Notes: generated from the letters alone by a model not told the origin. Positions 23,001-33,600 are shown, counted from the first letter of the stretch. The stretch is DNA of 64,000 nucleotides from Angiostrongylus vasorum (GCA_018806985.1 JADANN010000414.1:1178001-1242000), one strand, 5' to 3'. A program made the numbers and translations.

Positions 23001-24937
23001 CAAACAGTTTTGAGGAACGATACAGAACTAAATTACGTGTTATCTCGGGACATTCTTCCCTGCTATTATTTCTCGGATTCTTGACATTTGTCCAAAAAGC
23101 CTCGGGATTTGTGCGCTGATGTTTTGGAATTCTGTGCAAGGATAGCGACTTTTATATCGAAATCCTCTCCGTAATGCTTCTGTTTTCTATGCGTTCGTAG
23201 TGGCGTACCTTGCCTTTTTGTTCGCCATCTAGGTGTTCTCCTGTGCGGATACATAAAGGTCTGCCCGTTTCACCATTATATTTATCTCCGCAAGTACTAC
23301 AAGAGATTAGGTATATCGTACCTAAACTCATACAGTCACCGTCCCTGCCACAAGGGCGAATTACGCAATTCTGTGTCTAACATAGACGGTGACATAGGCG
23401 GTTACGGACTAACTGACGAGGAAGAGTATCAGGTGGTATTTCTACTATCTCTACGGATTCCTCTTGCCCTTCCTTTCTTAAGCATCACTTTGTCGGTACA
23501 CGTATTTCATTGCTAATAAAGGGCAAGATAAACGGGATTTTGTCTCGGCCAAACCTCTCGATTGGGACGTCTCTCTCGTCCGGAACTCATCTCGTGGGTT
23601 ACTTTTTTTCGTGGCCATTGGAGATGGCTATTTGCCGAGCCAAGTCACGCGATTCTTCCTTTATTTCCCTGCCTGTGCACACAGAGGGGTTGCTCCAACC
23701 ATGTTCTTCACAACAGCTTTCTTTGCGCGTGAAAATGCGTAGAATTCCACAGTTTTAGAATCAGATCAGATTCAAAGTCAGAATTGCGTAATTTGCTCCT
23801 ATGGGAGAGACGGTGACTGTATGAGTTCAAATACGATATACCTGATCTCGTGTAGTACTTGAGGAGATGAATATATTGACGAAACGGGCAGACCATTATT
23901 TATCCTTATAAAAGACCACCTAAATGGCAAGGTAAGGAAAGGTACACAACTAGGGACATAAGATACAGAAGCATAGGGGATACCATTTTGATTTAAATTC
24001 GCTATCCCTGGAACAGGATTCCAAAACACCAGCGCGCAAGCTTCTCGAGGCTGTTTGGATAAATGCAAAGAATCCGAGAACGAATAGCAGGAAAGAATGC
24101 CCAGAGGTGACACATGATCTACCCTTGTGTCTCAGAATCAATTTTTGATGTGGAGTGGTGCAGTCAACCACCATATGCGACTCTAAGCGGCTGTTCTTCC
24201 TTGGAGGAAAACAGATAACGCTGAGTTTTTCGAGAAGCTGTTGATCGTGTTACTATCGTCCAGATTTTCACCATTCTGCTTGTGCTGTTCAAGCGTTTGA
24301 CCAAGTAAATTTCGTATCAGTGCACCTTTCTTGACTCTGAAGGAAGCTATACTGCCGAAACGTCACCTACCGTTTGTTATGTGTTCTTTCTGCATGGAAG
24401 AAAGAGAACGACACCGTCTTCATTTCCAATAGTTTATTTTTTATTATTTACATCACCCGTTATCATATCTACTGTGGGAATCCTTGCACTCCTTGGCTTC
24501 GATTCGTTTCCTCGCAAACATCGTCCACGGTGATCCTTGAACATTTCGCGTGCTGGTTCGGCTGCTGCTTGATGATTTCGTCTTCCTTATGAATGTATTA
24601 GAATACTGGTCGAGTAGATATCCCTTACAGTCTTGGAGATAGCTGAGCTGAGGCGTTCTACGTGGAGTGGAAGAGAGTGTTAGAAAGTGGGGCAAACTAG
24701 CGCCTTACTTCCTGATGGACTGAATCATTAACTAGCTACGCTCCGGCGGACCCATCTACAAAAATAAAAGAAAAAACGATGGTGAGATGAGAAAGACTCT
24801 GTTTACTTTTCAGATGCCAACAATCTATGGCGAATCTCTATATGGCATTCATCATCTACGTCACATTCGCTGTACTATTCGTGCACTTCTTCTATCGAAC
24901 ATACATTGTAAAGTCGAAGAAAGCAAAAAGAGACTAG
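11049..24937 (+). CDS. ELO-family very-long-chain fatty-acid elongase
   Basis: Eight exons: 11049..11128, 17904..18019, 18076..18189, 19581..19688, 20033..20139, 21353..21465, 22403..22500, 24814..24937. The product is a 3-ketoacyl-CoA synthase of the ER membrane, condensing malonyl-CoA with long acyl-CoA. Translation gives about 285 aa, the usual ELO length. Visible landmarks are [11 protein letters not shown] in exon 3, VVELGDTLF then the HYYHH histidine box (about residues 160-164) in exon 5, [14 protein letters not shown] in exon 6, and a KAKRD tail that fits the KxKxx ER-retrieval signal. The APGR and MNY region resembles the ELOVL6/ELO-3 branch, but the exact orthologue is uncertain. 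Exon 3 (A-run 18096..18100) and exon 5 (A-run 20071..20077) each carry one extra A. Removing one base in each restores frame and all exon phases. Intron 1 (6.8 kb) hosts several transposon relics. Confidence 0.93.
12040..12195 (-). repeat. Penelope-like end, degenerate hammerhead
   Basis: It has a (GTT)n-rich tract followed by TGGCTGACG, GCGATTTCGCCTTCCTCAG and GGCC at 12155..12192. Read on -, CUGAGGA and the GGCG hairpin remain, but GAAA has become GGGAA. It lies in elongase intron 1. Confidence 0.6.
12400..12990 (-). mobile_element. mariner-like transposase relic
   Basis: Read on -, broken frames give [13 protein letters not shown], then [18 protein letters not shown], and further on [17 protein letters not shown]. 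These correspond to the GETITAEKY..., ILLHDNARPH and FxNQEDAE...ASR segments of mariner transposases. In-frame stops and the altered HDNARPH motif show it is inactive. Inverted terminal repeats were not identified. The insertion is in the first intron of the elongase, antisense to it. Confidence 0.7.
13285..16590 (+). mobile_element. RTE-type non-LTR retrotransposon, decayed
   Basis: Full-length in layout but broken in every frame. In order it shows a GC-rich 5' leader, an AP-endonuclease segment with [19 protein letters not shown] near 14266, an RT fragment with [30 protein letters not shown], and a C-terminal part with [20 protein letters not shown] and [12 protein letters not shown]. The RT catalytic box, normally FADD, reads LAYD here. 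The 3' end carries a duplicated GGTGATACA unit, typical of the short tandem tails of RTE elements. It sits in elongase intron 1 in sense orientation. A second copy is at 56430..59730 on -. Confidence 0.9.
16795..17040. repeat. Repeat family A, half unit
   Basis: It runs from TGTTGAGATATTTGCGAAAC to CAGTTAAGCTGAGG and contains the reversed tRNA-like block. It directly abuts the SINE B copy at 17043. Confidence 0.65.
17043..17323 (-). repeat. SINE family B, tRNA-derived, near full-length
   Basis: On - the copy begins GGGCGCGTGTGGTGCAGTGG, where TGGTGCAGTGG fits a pol III box A. A box B-like GGAATCGACCC lies about 35 nt further on. The body contains the CCAGACTTGTCTGGGAGG hairpin and the tail ends in A-rich DNA. 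A tRNA-derived SINE is inferred from these boxes. Confidence 0.75.
17505..17610 (+). repeat. Repeat family A fragment
   Basis: It retains the box B side (GCGTGTTCGATCCCACCGC) and the GGAGTTTTGCAAAGATCTCAG end. The box A side is truncated. Confidence 0.55.
18525..18915. repeat. Penelope-related relic and palindrome without ribozyme
   Basis: A degenerate hammerhead-like motif (-, 18525..18562) is followed by a palindrome with arms at about 18680..18800 and 18810..18915. The arms match the outer parts of 4578..5012 (TCGACTTTCTATTAACC, TAACAACCTCG and ATTGTGTTTTTCTATG blocks). The ribozyme parts are deleted, so the arms are nearly back to back and would fold into a long hairpin inside elongase intron 3. 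Confidence 0.6.
20383..20880 (-). repeat. SINE family B copy split by an insertion
   Basis: The tail part 20383..20565 and head part 20757..20880 belong to one diverged B copy. The head has TAGCGAAATTA (box A-like) and GGTTCGATCC (box B) on -. About 190 bp of unrelated sequence separates them, and TGGTACC occurs at both junctions. Confidence 0.6.
20935..21240. repeat. Repeat family A variant (A2), foldback
   Basis: Two inverted arms meet near 21090. The right arm has a tRNA-like unit with box B GGGTTCGAAGTCC. The outer ends share CTGAGAT/ATCTCAG-like and GAAACCACAAGGAT/ATCCTTGTAGT blocks. Confidence 0.6.
21590..21920. repeat. Repeat family A, foldback
   Basis: The left arm (GATGCTGAGATATTTGCAAA, GGTGCCTGCGGTGGGGAACG) is complementary to the right arm (CGTTCGTTACCCATCGGAG, TTTGCAAATATCTCAGCATC). 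A tRNA-like block with GTGGTGGTGAAC lies inside. The copy is in elongase intron 6. Confidence 0.7.
22640..24425. mobile_element. Penelope-like element relic, inverted pair (older subfamily)
   Basis: The left part, about 22640..23710, reads on - and the right part, about 23755..24425, reads on +. Both encode a broken GIY-YIG endonuclease: the left gives [17 protein letters not shown], then [14 protein letters not shown] and RTGEHLDG. The right gives [17 protein letters not shown], then [11 protein letters not shown] and KDHLNG. Each outer end has a hammerhead-like motif (22774..22809 on -, degenerate 24332..24368 on +) and the TAACCTC/AGCAATCGTGAGG block seen at 4578..5012. No intact ORF remains. 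It lies in elongase intron 7. Confidence 0.8.
22774..22809 (-). ncRNA. Hammerhead ribozyme-like motif
   Basis: On - the order is GGCU, CUGAGGA, A, GGCG-ACAC-UGCC, GAAAC, GUC, AGCU. The core is intact, stem II has three Watson-Crick pairs and one G-U, and stem I has one G-U. It is the outer end of the left arm of the Penelope-like pair. Confidence 0.65.
24469..24600 (-). pseudogene. 3' end of an unidentified repeated coding unit, copy 1
   Basis: One frame on - reads [14 protein letters not shown], then VDDVCEETN and GFPQ, and stops at 24469..24471. It matches copy 2 at 63559..63700 (VHKENGN, VDDECAKMN, GFAQ, stop). The 3' flanks are similar too and contain AATAA-rich sequence. The family is not recognised. 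Confidence 0.45.
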
Positions 24938-25102
24938 ATGAGATTCGACTTTGTTACTAAACTGAGATTAGAGCTTTCGATGTGAATGCAATCCGTGTTC
25001 CGTTTATCGCTGTATTGACTAGTTTTACGTGACTAGAAGAGATCTGCCAAACTAGTCATCTGTTAAGTTTGTTATCGTTTCTTCAATTCTAACTACAACA
25101 CA

Positions 25103-25108
25103 AATAAA
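25103..25108 (+). terminator. Polyadenylation signal of the elongase
   Basis: AATAAA lies 166 bp past the elongase stop codon, in AT-rich DNA with no nearer canonical signal that I noticed. Confidence 0.5.
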
Positions 25109-25109
25109 A

Positions 25110-26879
25110 ATTTTCATGTGGTTGGTGGTAGCAGGATTCATTTACTGGCGTGGTAAAGTGTTTCACAGGAAGTCTGTCATCGAAAAAGTGATGCACATCG
25201 TAAATTCTATTGCCACAGCTGTTCGAAGATTCCTTCCTTGGGAATAGCATAGAATACGAAGAAAGCCCATCTAAAAAAGGAAGCGATCGTTATGGAACTG
25301 ATTGAATTATGCACGTGCTCTACAATAATTTCTTAGTTAGGGCAGTTCATTCAAAAAGCTCTTGATCTTTTTAGGATTTCGTGAAATCTACAGCACTGCA
25401 GTAATTCATCAGTAGTCCTTGTATGGCAACTATCCTATATCCATAAAAAAAATTCTCATCTTTTCTCATAAGACGGAAAATCTGAAGAAAACATGGCAAC
25501 TGGCGAAGGGAAAGGGCAAAAATTATGGTGGAAAACGAACCAGGATGTGCCTATAATTACTATTCCTGAACTACGCCAGTTCTAAATCGAATACTGATGT
25601 CTGCACCACACCTTCGTGGAAACGAACAAGTTCTCCTGCTGTCGTAGTTCGGGATCGGCACAGCGCTCCGAAAAATATGACAATCTTTTGTAATTCGATT
25701 TATTGAGTGGTTATGGTCAAATCGACTTCACTTGTTCCTCGAAATATGCAGAAGTGCCTCGGATAGATGAAGAAGAAAGTGATTGTGAATTTGAAAGAAG
25801 CAGTGGTTGAAGCACACGGCAATCCCGATGCGTCATAACGCTTTCAAATAAAAAACCCCTAAAATTGGTATTCCAGAAAAATTTGAAGGAGTAAACTAGA
25901 AAACTTTCGTCCTCGAAAACATCTGTTTACACTTGCCCTGGTATAATCACTTCATGATTGTTTTGTCTCCACACATAACTTTGTGCATCAAGAAGGCTGT
26001 TCAGTCTTCGATGTTTTAAAGTGGGAAACCAATCTTAATGTTCCGTTTAGTTTTATAGACCATTTGGAAAACTCCAGGTAAACAGGAAGCCTATTGTTTA
26101 GAGATTCCGTGCAATGCACGCATGGTCGATGGTTCGACGTCATCTATTGCTTACCAGGCAACCCATCGTCCCAGATCCGACAAATTGGTGATAGATTTCT
26201 CTTGGAAAAGCAACCGCCAGTTCACAGCAACGACTGCTTGTGATGAAACCTGATAACGCACTGGCAAGGCTATTGCAAGCTTCCGAGAAGAATGAAGTTG
26301 ACCAACAGTCAACGGAGTTCGTGGAGAAGTTAATGTCCTCGAGTAATGGCCGAACCAATGCGTAAATCTGAGGCCATTGTGAATAAAGAATGCAAGACAA
26401 AGAACCCAATGAAAGAAGTTCTGGTATCGAGAAAATATGGAAACTAGAGTAATATAAATGGATAAATGAATAAATAAAATTTCAACAACTTCACGGACGT
26501 CTCGAGTAATCCAACGTGTTCGGGAAGAGCTTCTGGATCGGAGAAGTTCACTGAAAAGAGCGAAAACCACTACAAAGTGCTTTCTCTACGCATCTTAAGA
26601 TACGCCCTCGACCTGCTGACAGTTCATCTGCAGCATTAGACCACGCCATGTAGTGACAAGGGTTAAGGCACAACAAAGGTTTTTGAAATCAACAAATTCC
26701 TTATAATGTGTCAAATAATAACACAATTCAAGAAATCCTGTTTTTTGAAGCTGCTGTTTCAAAGGGAAAAGCTTGCCGGAAATCTTACAGCAATGAAATA
26801 CTTCCTTACGTAAATCATAAAAAATAAGTACGCGCAAAGCAAGTGCAGCGCAGTGATCAGAGGCACAATGCAATACATA
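25110..26879. other. Intergenic, nothing recognised
   Basis: No recognised family in either strand. The open frames on - at 26140..26570 overlap each other in different phases and look like chance. Confidence 0.45.
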
Positions 26880-27030
26880 CGTGGTCGTGTTGGTTCGATC
26901 GCGCGTTGATACATCGGTAACGTAGACAGTTCATTGTACGGACCACAAATGCACACCGCTATGCTTCATGAAGTCGAATGCATGGCTTGCTTATCCTTAA
27001 AGATTAATAAACGCTTAACGCTTGCCCTTT
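26880..27030 (+). repeat. SINE family B, diverged partial copy
   Basis: It retains the box B-side GGTTCGATC, the ATACATCGGTAA block and the TGAAGTCGAATGCATGGC block of family B. The 5' promoter region is truncated. Confidence 0.5.
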
Positions 27031-27505
27031 TATCCTTAATGTCATTTGCAAAGAGCATAACAATTTATAAAGACCGGCTAATAGCATTTGATCAATCACA
27101 GTTTCACCTCGTTTATCCACGTCAATCACTAGTCCGTCAAAAACAAACGTTGGATGATACCGCTTTTTCTTGATTGAATGTTAAACGCCATTAACTACAA
27201 GCAAATAAAACAGTGTTCCCACTTGACCAGAACCAAACTGAAGCCTCGTCTCACTGTTAACCAATTTGCTCAAATCTGTAAAAAAAAGGCACACAAAAAG
27301 CATAAATAGTGAGAAGGAAAGAGTCCACTTAAGTGAAAAACAGCACTGAACGGGGAAAAGAACAGTGTTCAACTGGAGCAAAGCAATGAGTAAATTGTCT
27401 AACGGTAAATACCTAGAATAATAATGGATAGAAAACAACATCAAAACGTTAGCCGAATAAAACTTATGTAACAACGTCGTGCCAGAAACAATCCAAGGAG
27501 ATAAT
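27031..27505. other. Intergenic, nothing recognised
   Basis: A frame on - (27181..27519) is hydrophobic and low-complexity and overlaps the start of the next repeat. No gene is supported. Confidence 0.4.
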
Positions 27506-27509
27506 GGAT

Positions 27510-27850
27510 AGAACCACAATATTGTTGAGATATTTGCAAAACTCTGGGCCGCAGGTGTCTGCGGTGGAGAACGAACGCGCTATTGTCCTTTCCGGGGAGT
27601 AACGGGTTCACCACCATACCATGCGGGTCCTTCGTTTCGCCTGTCTCTCATCCAGTTCTATTGATCTCTGCCATCAGCAATCACGCGTCAGCGGGATTGA
27701 TCTGGGGAAGCCCAAATTAGGGAACGAACCCAGTTAAGCTGAGGGTGCATTTATAAGTTACTCTCTGGAAAGGACAATAGTGCGTTCGTTCCCCACCGCA
27801 GACACCTGTGGTCCAGAGTTTTGCAAATATCTCAGCAACGTTGTGGTTGT
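27510..27850. repeat. Repeat family A, foldback
   Basis: The left arm opens with CACAATATTGTTGAGATATTTGC. The right arm ends with GCAAATATCTCAGCAACGTTGTGG, its complement. The internal tRNA-like half runs GATCTCTGCC to AACCCAGTTAAGCTGAGG. Confidence 0.7.
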
Positions 27851-27939
27851 ATATGACTTAGTACGCTGTCGTGAAAACTGCAGTAGGCAGAAAATAAAAG
27901 GTAAAACATAATGGATAGATTTTAACCCTTTCTACTTAC

Positions 27940-28250
27940 TGCCTACTGTTTTTGATGGCAGGGGTATATTGCGAAATATAACTTCAACGAAGCTGAGATA
28001 TTTGCAAAACTCTGGACCGCAGGTGTCTATGGTGGTGAACGAACGCGCTATTGTCCTTTCCGGGGATTAACGCGTTCACCACCACATCATGCGGGTCCTT
28101 CGTTTCGCCTGTCTCTCAGCTAGTTCTATCCCGCATGGTTTGGTGGTGAACGCGTTAATCCCCGAAAAGGACAATAGCGCGTTCGTTCCCCACCATAGGT
28201 ACCTGCGGTCCAGAGTTTTGCAAATATCTCAGCTTCGTTGAAAATAATGG
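27940..28250. repeat. Repeat family A, foldback with close arms
   Basis: A clean example: arms of about 150 bp meet near 28130 (CTAGTTCTATC/CCGCATGG junction). Both carry the box A-like TGGTTTGGTGGTGAACGCG and box B-like GCGTTCGTTCCCCACC pattern in opposite orientation. The outer ends are AACTTCAACGAAGCTGAGAT and its complement. Confidence 0.75.
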
Positions 28251-29144
28251 ATAGAGTTTCGCTTACCGTTTCGTGTAGTTTCAGAGCATATGAACAGTAA
28301 CGTAGGAAGTATTCTCTATCTCTTCAGACATTAAAGAGACAAATTTGAAATTTACTGCAAATCGTTGTAGATATCTGCGACTTCTATATCTCACAAAAAT
28401 TGCCTGCCCTATGCCACGTATTGTCGATATCAATCTCCTAACATATTATGGTATAACTCCGCATTCAGCGTAGGTGAACGCTTACACCAAACCTCGAACT
28501 TGAGTTATTTAGCTTATCAATGGATGTTCACATTGTACATAAAGGATAAAAATATTCTACAGCTAATGTGAGGAAGGTAAAACTGTAACTGGTCTAAATA
28601 CATTGATCTCGCTCACATAAAAAATCTTCGATACTGTGGCCCCTTAAGGAGCGAGAGTTTTGAGAGAGAAATCATTTAACAGTTTGAGCGCTTCATATGA
28701 GAACTTTCTTTCACTAATGGTTGCCGTCGCAGTAGAAGTAGTTCTTAACCCTCTATTTGTCACACATGTCTTCCCCCTTTTATGGTGATTTCCAAAATTG
28801 ATTTTGATTCATTGGCTCGTTCCACTTCTCAGTAGATGATTTGCGCATGTGTAGTGTGTAATGTACCACTGGATGTAGAACCTGGAAGGTGGATTCGTAT
28901 CCATTCCCACTCATGTATGTGCATTTAGTCTTAACTCGAGTTTGCAAAGTCGATTGACTAAGTTCGAAATATGGCAGCGGTTCCCAATATTTTGTCAGTC
29001 ACATTTTCTAAGACTCTGGTTTTGCACGTGTACAAAAACTGATGTTCACATCTCATCCTAGTCCAAACTCTTACCGAAATACGCAATAGATTCCTGTTAG
29101 TTCTAAAATAAACTGCTTGATGTAGTCACTTTCTTATCTCCTGC
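28251..29144. other. Intergenic, nothing recognised
   Basis: I see no exon, RNA gene or repeat family member. Confidence 0.5.
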
Positions 29145-29540
29145 CTATTCTTCTTTTGACAGGATATGATGTGAAAGTATGTGAAATCCTGAGATACTTG
29201 CAAAACTCCGTAAGGCAGGTGTCTGCGGTGGGGAGCGAACACGCTATTACCCTTTCCAATGGCTAACGCGTTCACCGCCAAATCATTCGGGTCCTTCGTT
29301 TCACCTTTCTCTCACCCGTGTTTTAAGGGGTCAAATGCTGCTTTGCGCTTCCTGGATCAATCCTAGCGATGGGTAAATGCTAGTAGCACCTAGAAACACA
29401 AATGAGAGAAAGGCGAAATGATGACCTGCATGGTTTGGTGGTGAACGTGTCAGCCCCGGAAAGTGTGATAGCGTGTTCGATGACCACCACAAACACCTGT
29501 GCTCCCGAGTTTTGCAAATATCTCAGCATTATTCTGGTAA
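29145..29540. repeat. Repeat family A, foldback
   Basis: The left arm has GAGATACTTGCAAAACTCCG and GGTGTCTGCGGTGGGGAGCG. The right arm has TGGTTTGGTGGTGAACGTG, GCGTGTTCGATGACCACC and TTTTGCAAATATCTCAGCA. About 100 bp of other sequence lies between the arms. Confidence 0.65.
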
Positions 29541-30789
29541 ACTGTTTGACTTTGGGGCCTTCGGTTGTAAAAGATGCAGCTAATTGTCTTTAAGACCGTG
29601 AGCAACCAGTTCCAGCAATTTTGGTCTTGTCCCCTTTTTTGTTGTAATTCTTCATCAAATAATTGATAATTTTGCGTTTTGAACGATGAAGTATTTCTAG
29701 TTAGTTGACATAACAGTATTTGTACTGATTGATTAGTACAGTAGCAAAATTTACTGAGTCCTTGTTCATGTACACAAATGGACTGATTTCCACACGAGTT
29801 CGTGTGGCCCACAGTTCTGGTAACCTTGAAGGTTTCTGTAGAACCATTATACGTGGAAAGAGTTCCAAATACACTTTTCGAGAGTTTGGCCCTTACTGTT
29901 AGCTGATCCTGTTGAGTCGTCTTCAGATCTTCGCTTGAAATTACTTCAGCATTAATATTCTTCGATAGTACCAGTTGGGTGCAAGGTCCAGTGATTCAGA
30001 TGGCCAATGAGTTTGTTGGCCGTTTGCCGAATCTGTATTTTTAACGCCCGCAGCTCCAGTATATTGGTTGTTTACAAATATTACATCAAAGGTTTATTAA
30101 AAGCGAACTCATGATACTGCAAACATGATCAACGCTTATTGAAAGATTTCTTGCATCTGTCAACGCTTCTCGTGCAAAACTCACCCGAAATGCCCGGTTC
30201 GTCGCAGTTTCGTTCCCGAGGCAAGTTGTTCTTATTTTCTTACTTTCAACCGCTTTTTAACATTTAGTTCACATAGTGGATGGTGTCGAAAGCAAATATT
30301 CATTTGAAGATATCGATGTTTCGTAGTTTCGAAAATTTTGTAACTGTGGAATTCCTACCAGAATCGTTAGATCACATAGAATTTCACTGCTGTATTTTTA
30401 AAAAATGTCCACGAAGCTGCCCGATTTTACTTCCTTGGCTCTCATCAGATTTAAAGATGATCCATAACCTAGAAGAAAAAATAGGGGGAACAGTCCCAGT
30501 TGAAGATAAGACAGATGTTTGAAAATTGCAGAAGATGTGACGAAATAATAAAAAACGGGAACGTTAAAAAAACATAATAACACTAGGGAGACTTGGTCCT
30601 CTTCTTGACCATGAGGCATCGATTCATGAAATCTTACGATCAGTGAACTACTTTCATTTTCCACCTTATAAAAGTGCAGGGAACGCAAGACGCTGCGCGC
30701 ATAGAAGGATTTGCCTCGAAAACGTTCTTTTTTAATAACTAAGTACAGAGGATAGCTTTTCGTAGAGCACACTTTTTTCACGGTTGGCA
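29541..30789. other. Intergenic, nothing recognised
   Basis: The longest frame is a 140-codon one on - (30398..30820). It has no recognisable family and overlaps a frame on +. I do not call a gene. Confidence 0.4.
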
Positions 30790-31190
30790 CACGATTTGTG
30801 ATCGCACTTGGGCCACTCAAAGAAGCTCCCGACCAAGTAACGAACCCAGAACTCTGCGCTCACCTTTTCGATTCAACAGTCCTCGTAGCGCTCTCTTATG
30901 GTGCAGAAACCTGGACTGATACTTCAACCACTTCAAGAAATCTGCGCAGCAACCACAGAGGACACGAAGGATGTTTTCTGAAATTTAACCAGCGCTCACA
31001 ACATCTAGTCGAAATGCGGATTTTTACCAGCTCTAATACAATAATCGGTGGTCTTATCAGCTTCGAAAAAGCGATGTCCTCCATGTGTTGAAAGGCTGAA
31101 GAGCAACACCCTCGTGAGCCACGTCGTCCTACCGTACAGCATCGATTTTAGCGAGTACGTCTGCTGCCAATATGAGAGTATGCTGTCAAA
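30790..31190 (+). mobile_element. RTE-type retrotransposon fragment
   Basis: The frame at 30798..31091 contains CAHLFDSTVLVALSYGAETW. This corresponds to the [19 protein letters not shown] segment in the C-terminal part of the element at 13285..16590. Later parts (about 31100..31170) retain QHPREPRRPT-like coding in another frame. The fragment is truncated at both ends. Confidence 0.7.
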
Positions 31191-31489
31191 TTAACCAGCA
31201 ACGCCAACAGAATCACCGCATATTCTACCATATTTCCTGGATGGCTTTACGAAGAATTCTATTTCCACTTCTTCTTTTCTTTCGATTTCAAGCAGAATCG
31301 GCCGTTCTGGGAATCTGTAAAAAGTTAAGTGCAGAAAAATCTTTGTCATGACCTTGCTCACTCGGCTTATAATCGTGAAACAAATTAGCGATCCGATCGA
31401 ATATCTTAGGTGAAAAAAAGCTTCTAAAAATCCGAATTTCTAGTTTCTATTTGTCGGATGTTATAATGTTTTAACTTTTATTCTGCCTA

Positions 31490-31920
31490 TTCCTTCTTCA
31501 TGGTGGGGTACGACGTGAAATACAACCATAGTGATGCAGAGATATGAGGGGGGCTCACGTGCTGTCCACAACACCAACCGACATCCCTGCTTTGCTGTTC
31601 TCTTAGCCATGTTTTTTACTCTGTGGGTGCTACAGAATATTGGTAAGGAATAGGAAGGAAATTGAATTTAATACTTTGTGATTTCGAATGCATCTTCATC
31701 CTAATTGGCTTCAATGCCGATTTATGCCTGTAGATCATCCCTGTTGACAAATGATTGTTGGTAGTACCGACAAAATAAGAAAGTGGCTGACAGAAAGCCA
31801 AATCAAGGCCGTCGGTTGATGTGGTGGATAGAACGCGATCCCCGTACAGGGTAATCACGAGTTGGAAGCCGAATGGAGGTCCCCGTGTTTCGCTCATATC
31901 TCAGCATACTTGGGATTATC
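31490..31920. repeat. Repeat family A2, foldback with spacer
   Basis: The left arm (GAAATACAACCATAGTGATGC, GTGCTGTCCACAACACCAAC) is opposed to a right arm (TGATGTGGTGGATAGAACGCG, ATATCTCAGCATACTTGG). The spacer is about 170 bp. Confidence 0.6.
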
Positions 31921-32945
31921 CAGTGCCACTTTACCCGTCCCTTATTATTATTTGTTTCTGTTTTTGTGAATGTTAAGATCACTATTACAATATGGTGAAG
32001 CTCTAGCTCAAAGGAATTTCTATAGCATCACATATCGATAGTTGATTTCTTTTAGTACCGCTTTCGCTTCTTTCATCCCCTCATTCGTTTATAACCTCAT
32101 TTTGGTTGTGTTCACGTGTCGAACTACGACGTACAACACCTGTTTTGTTCATCCAGCACAACCAATCGAGCCAAGAACAATTCCCACGGTTCCAGTCGGA
32201 ATTCCAAATAAGAGTAAATTTGTGCCATAGCACAGCATCAACACTTATGCTGATTGCTACCTTTACGACAAAATAGATAAAAGTAGAATATATTGCACAA
32301 AAAGTGTATGGTGAATCGTAGGCCTTGGAAGTTACCCAGCAGCACTGGAAGATGAAGTGAACGAATGAAGTTCACTGGTTATCCCATCGAGTTGCTGCAT
32401 TATTACCGAGATTAGAAGTGATGCATTCGGTATAGGCAATCGATGTATTCCTGATATGGTAGTGATATCTCCCTTTTTATTCATGTTTGTTGTAAGAACA
32501 CTGACATTTTTAGAGTAAAGATTTTTACTCCCATGTTCCTGACTTTTTTCCTTTGCAGTCGTTTTGGCATTCGTGTTTCACTTTTGAACATCGAGTAATA
32601 TTTATGAAAATTAACAATGAAAATGGTGAACTGTAGTTGAATACACAATAAGCAGAAAGAGACAGAGAAGGAGAAAGAGAAATAGAGAGAGAGACAGACG
32701 ACGTGCTGGGTCATGATCGTAAACGGTATGATTTGGGATTACGGTAGGCAAAGTGATTGCACAGAACTGGCTGCCATTCATTATCGAGACAACTTTAATC
32801 TGTAACGAGAGCATTAATGCAGGCATTTCGAAACGCAAAAAGTGCGTCGCCAGGAAAATCCATAACGTTTATGGTGGTGATACGGTTGAATGGCATAGAT
32901 GTAGAAAGAATAATGAATAAAGTTGCGACGAAAATGCATGTTATT
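31921..32945. other. Intergenic with a GA-rich tract
   Basis: A purine tract of GAGA/AGAAAG repeats spans about 32650..32700. No exon or RNA gene is recognised. Confidence 0.45.
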
Positions 32946-33227
32946 AAAAAATAAAGAGTAAAGCTCTTGGCGTTGATCAATCCCCTGAGGGATGCGCCAT
33001 GCATTCGGCTTCATTAAGCATCTTTGGAGATGACTGAATGCATGTCTGGCGTTTGCAATGACTCGCGTTCGCCCACCCATGTATGGAGCCAGTGCTGCTA
33101 TCCTCCCAGACAAGTCTGGTACCAATTTGCCGACTCCGGAGGGATGGAACGCTTGGTGGACCATGGCCGCAGGGATCGATTCCATGCGTGTTGTAGGGCG
33201 CCTTCGACCACTGCGCCATATGCGCCC
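32946..33227 (-). repeat. SINE family B, near full-length
   Basis: On - the head is GGGCGCATATGGCGCAGTGG, with a clear box A TGGCGCAGTGG. A box B-like GGAATCGATCCC and the CCAGACTTGTCTGGGAGG block follow, and the tail is A-rich. Confidence 0.75.
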
Positions 33228-33311
33228 TTTCGTATTATGAATATTATTAACAATTAAAATGTTATCTAGAGCTTCATGCTAAAAGGCAGGTGAATGAATA
33301 GAAAAGTAAGA

Positions 33312-33600
33312 AGTAATAACTGAGTGAAGCCTTCCGTACTGATCAATCTCTTAAGAATGCACCATGCATTCGACTCCATTCGTAACGTCGCACTAGTGAT
33401 TGATAAAGAAAATTTGGCCTGCAAGGCGATTTTTTACGAAGGTCGATCAATGTATCAAGTTAGTGCTTTTACGTTCCTAGACAACTCATTTACCAATTCT
33501 TCTACCTCGGAAAGGGTGGAGAAACTTAGGTCACCTAGGTACGGAATCGAACCAACAGCTCCGTGTGTATTGCAAAACCCTTATAAACTCTGGGGCTGCA
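33312..33600 (-). repeat. SINE family B, old diverged copy
   Basis: The order of blocks (GATCAATCTC, ATGCACCATGCATTCGA, CAATGTATCAAG, GACAACTCATTTACC) follows family B, with GGTTCGATTCC as box B on -. Divergence is much greater than in the neighbouring copy at 32946. Confidence 0.6.

Noticed and set aside
11049..24937. Elongase as a pseudogene because of two frameshifts
   Set aside because: All splice sites, catalytic motifs and the C-terminus are intact, and the same type of A-run excess occurs in pat-3; assembly error is likelier.
30398..30820. 140-codon frame on -
   Set aside because: Overlaps an open frame on + and runs into the RTE fragment; no recognisable domain.
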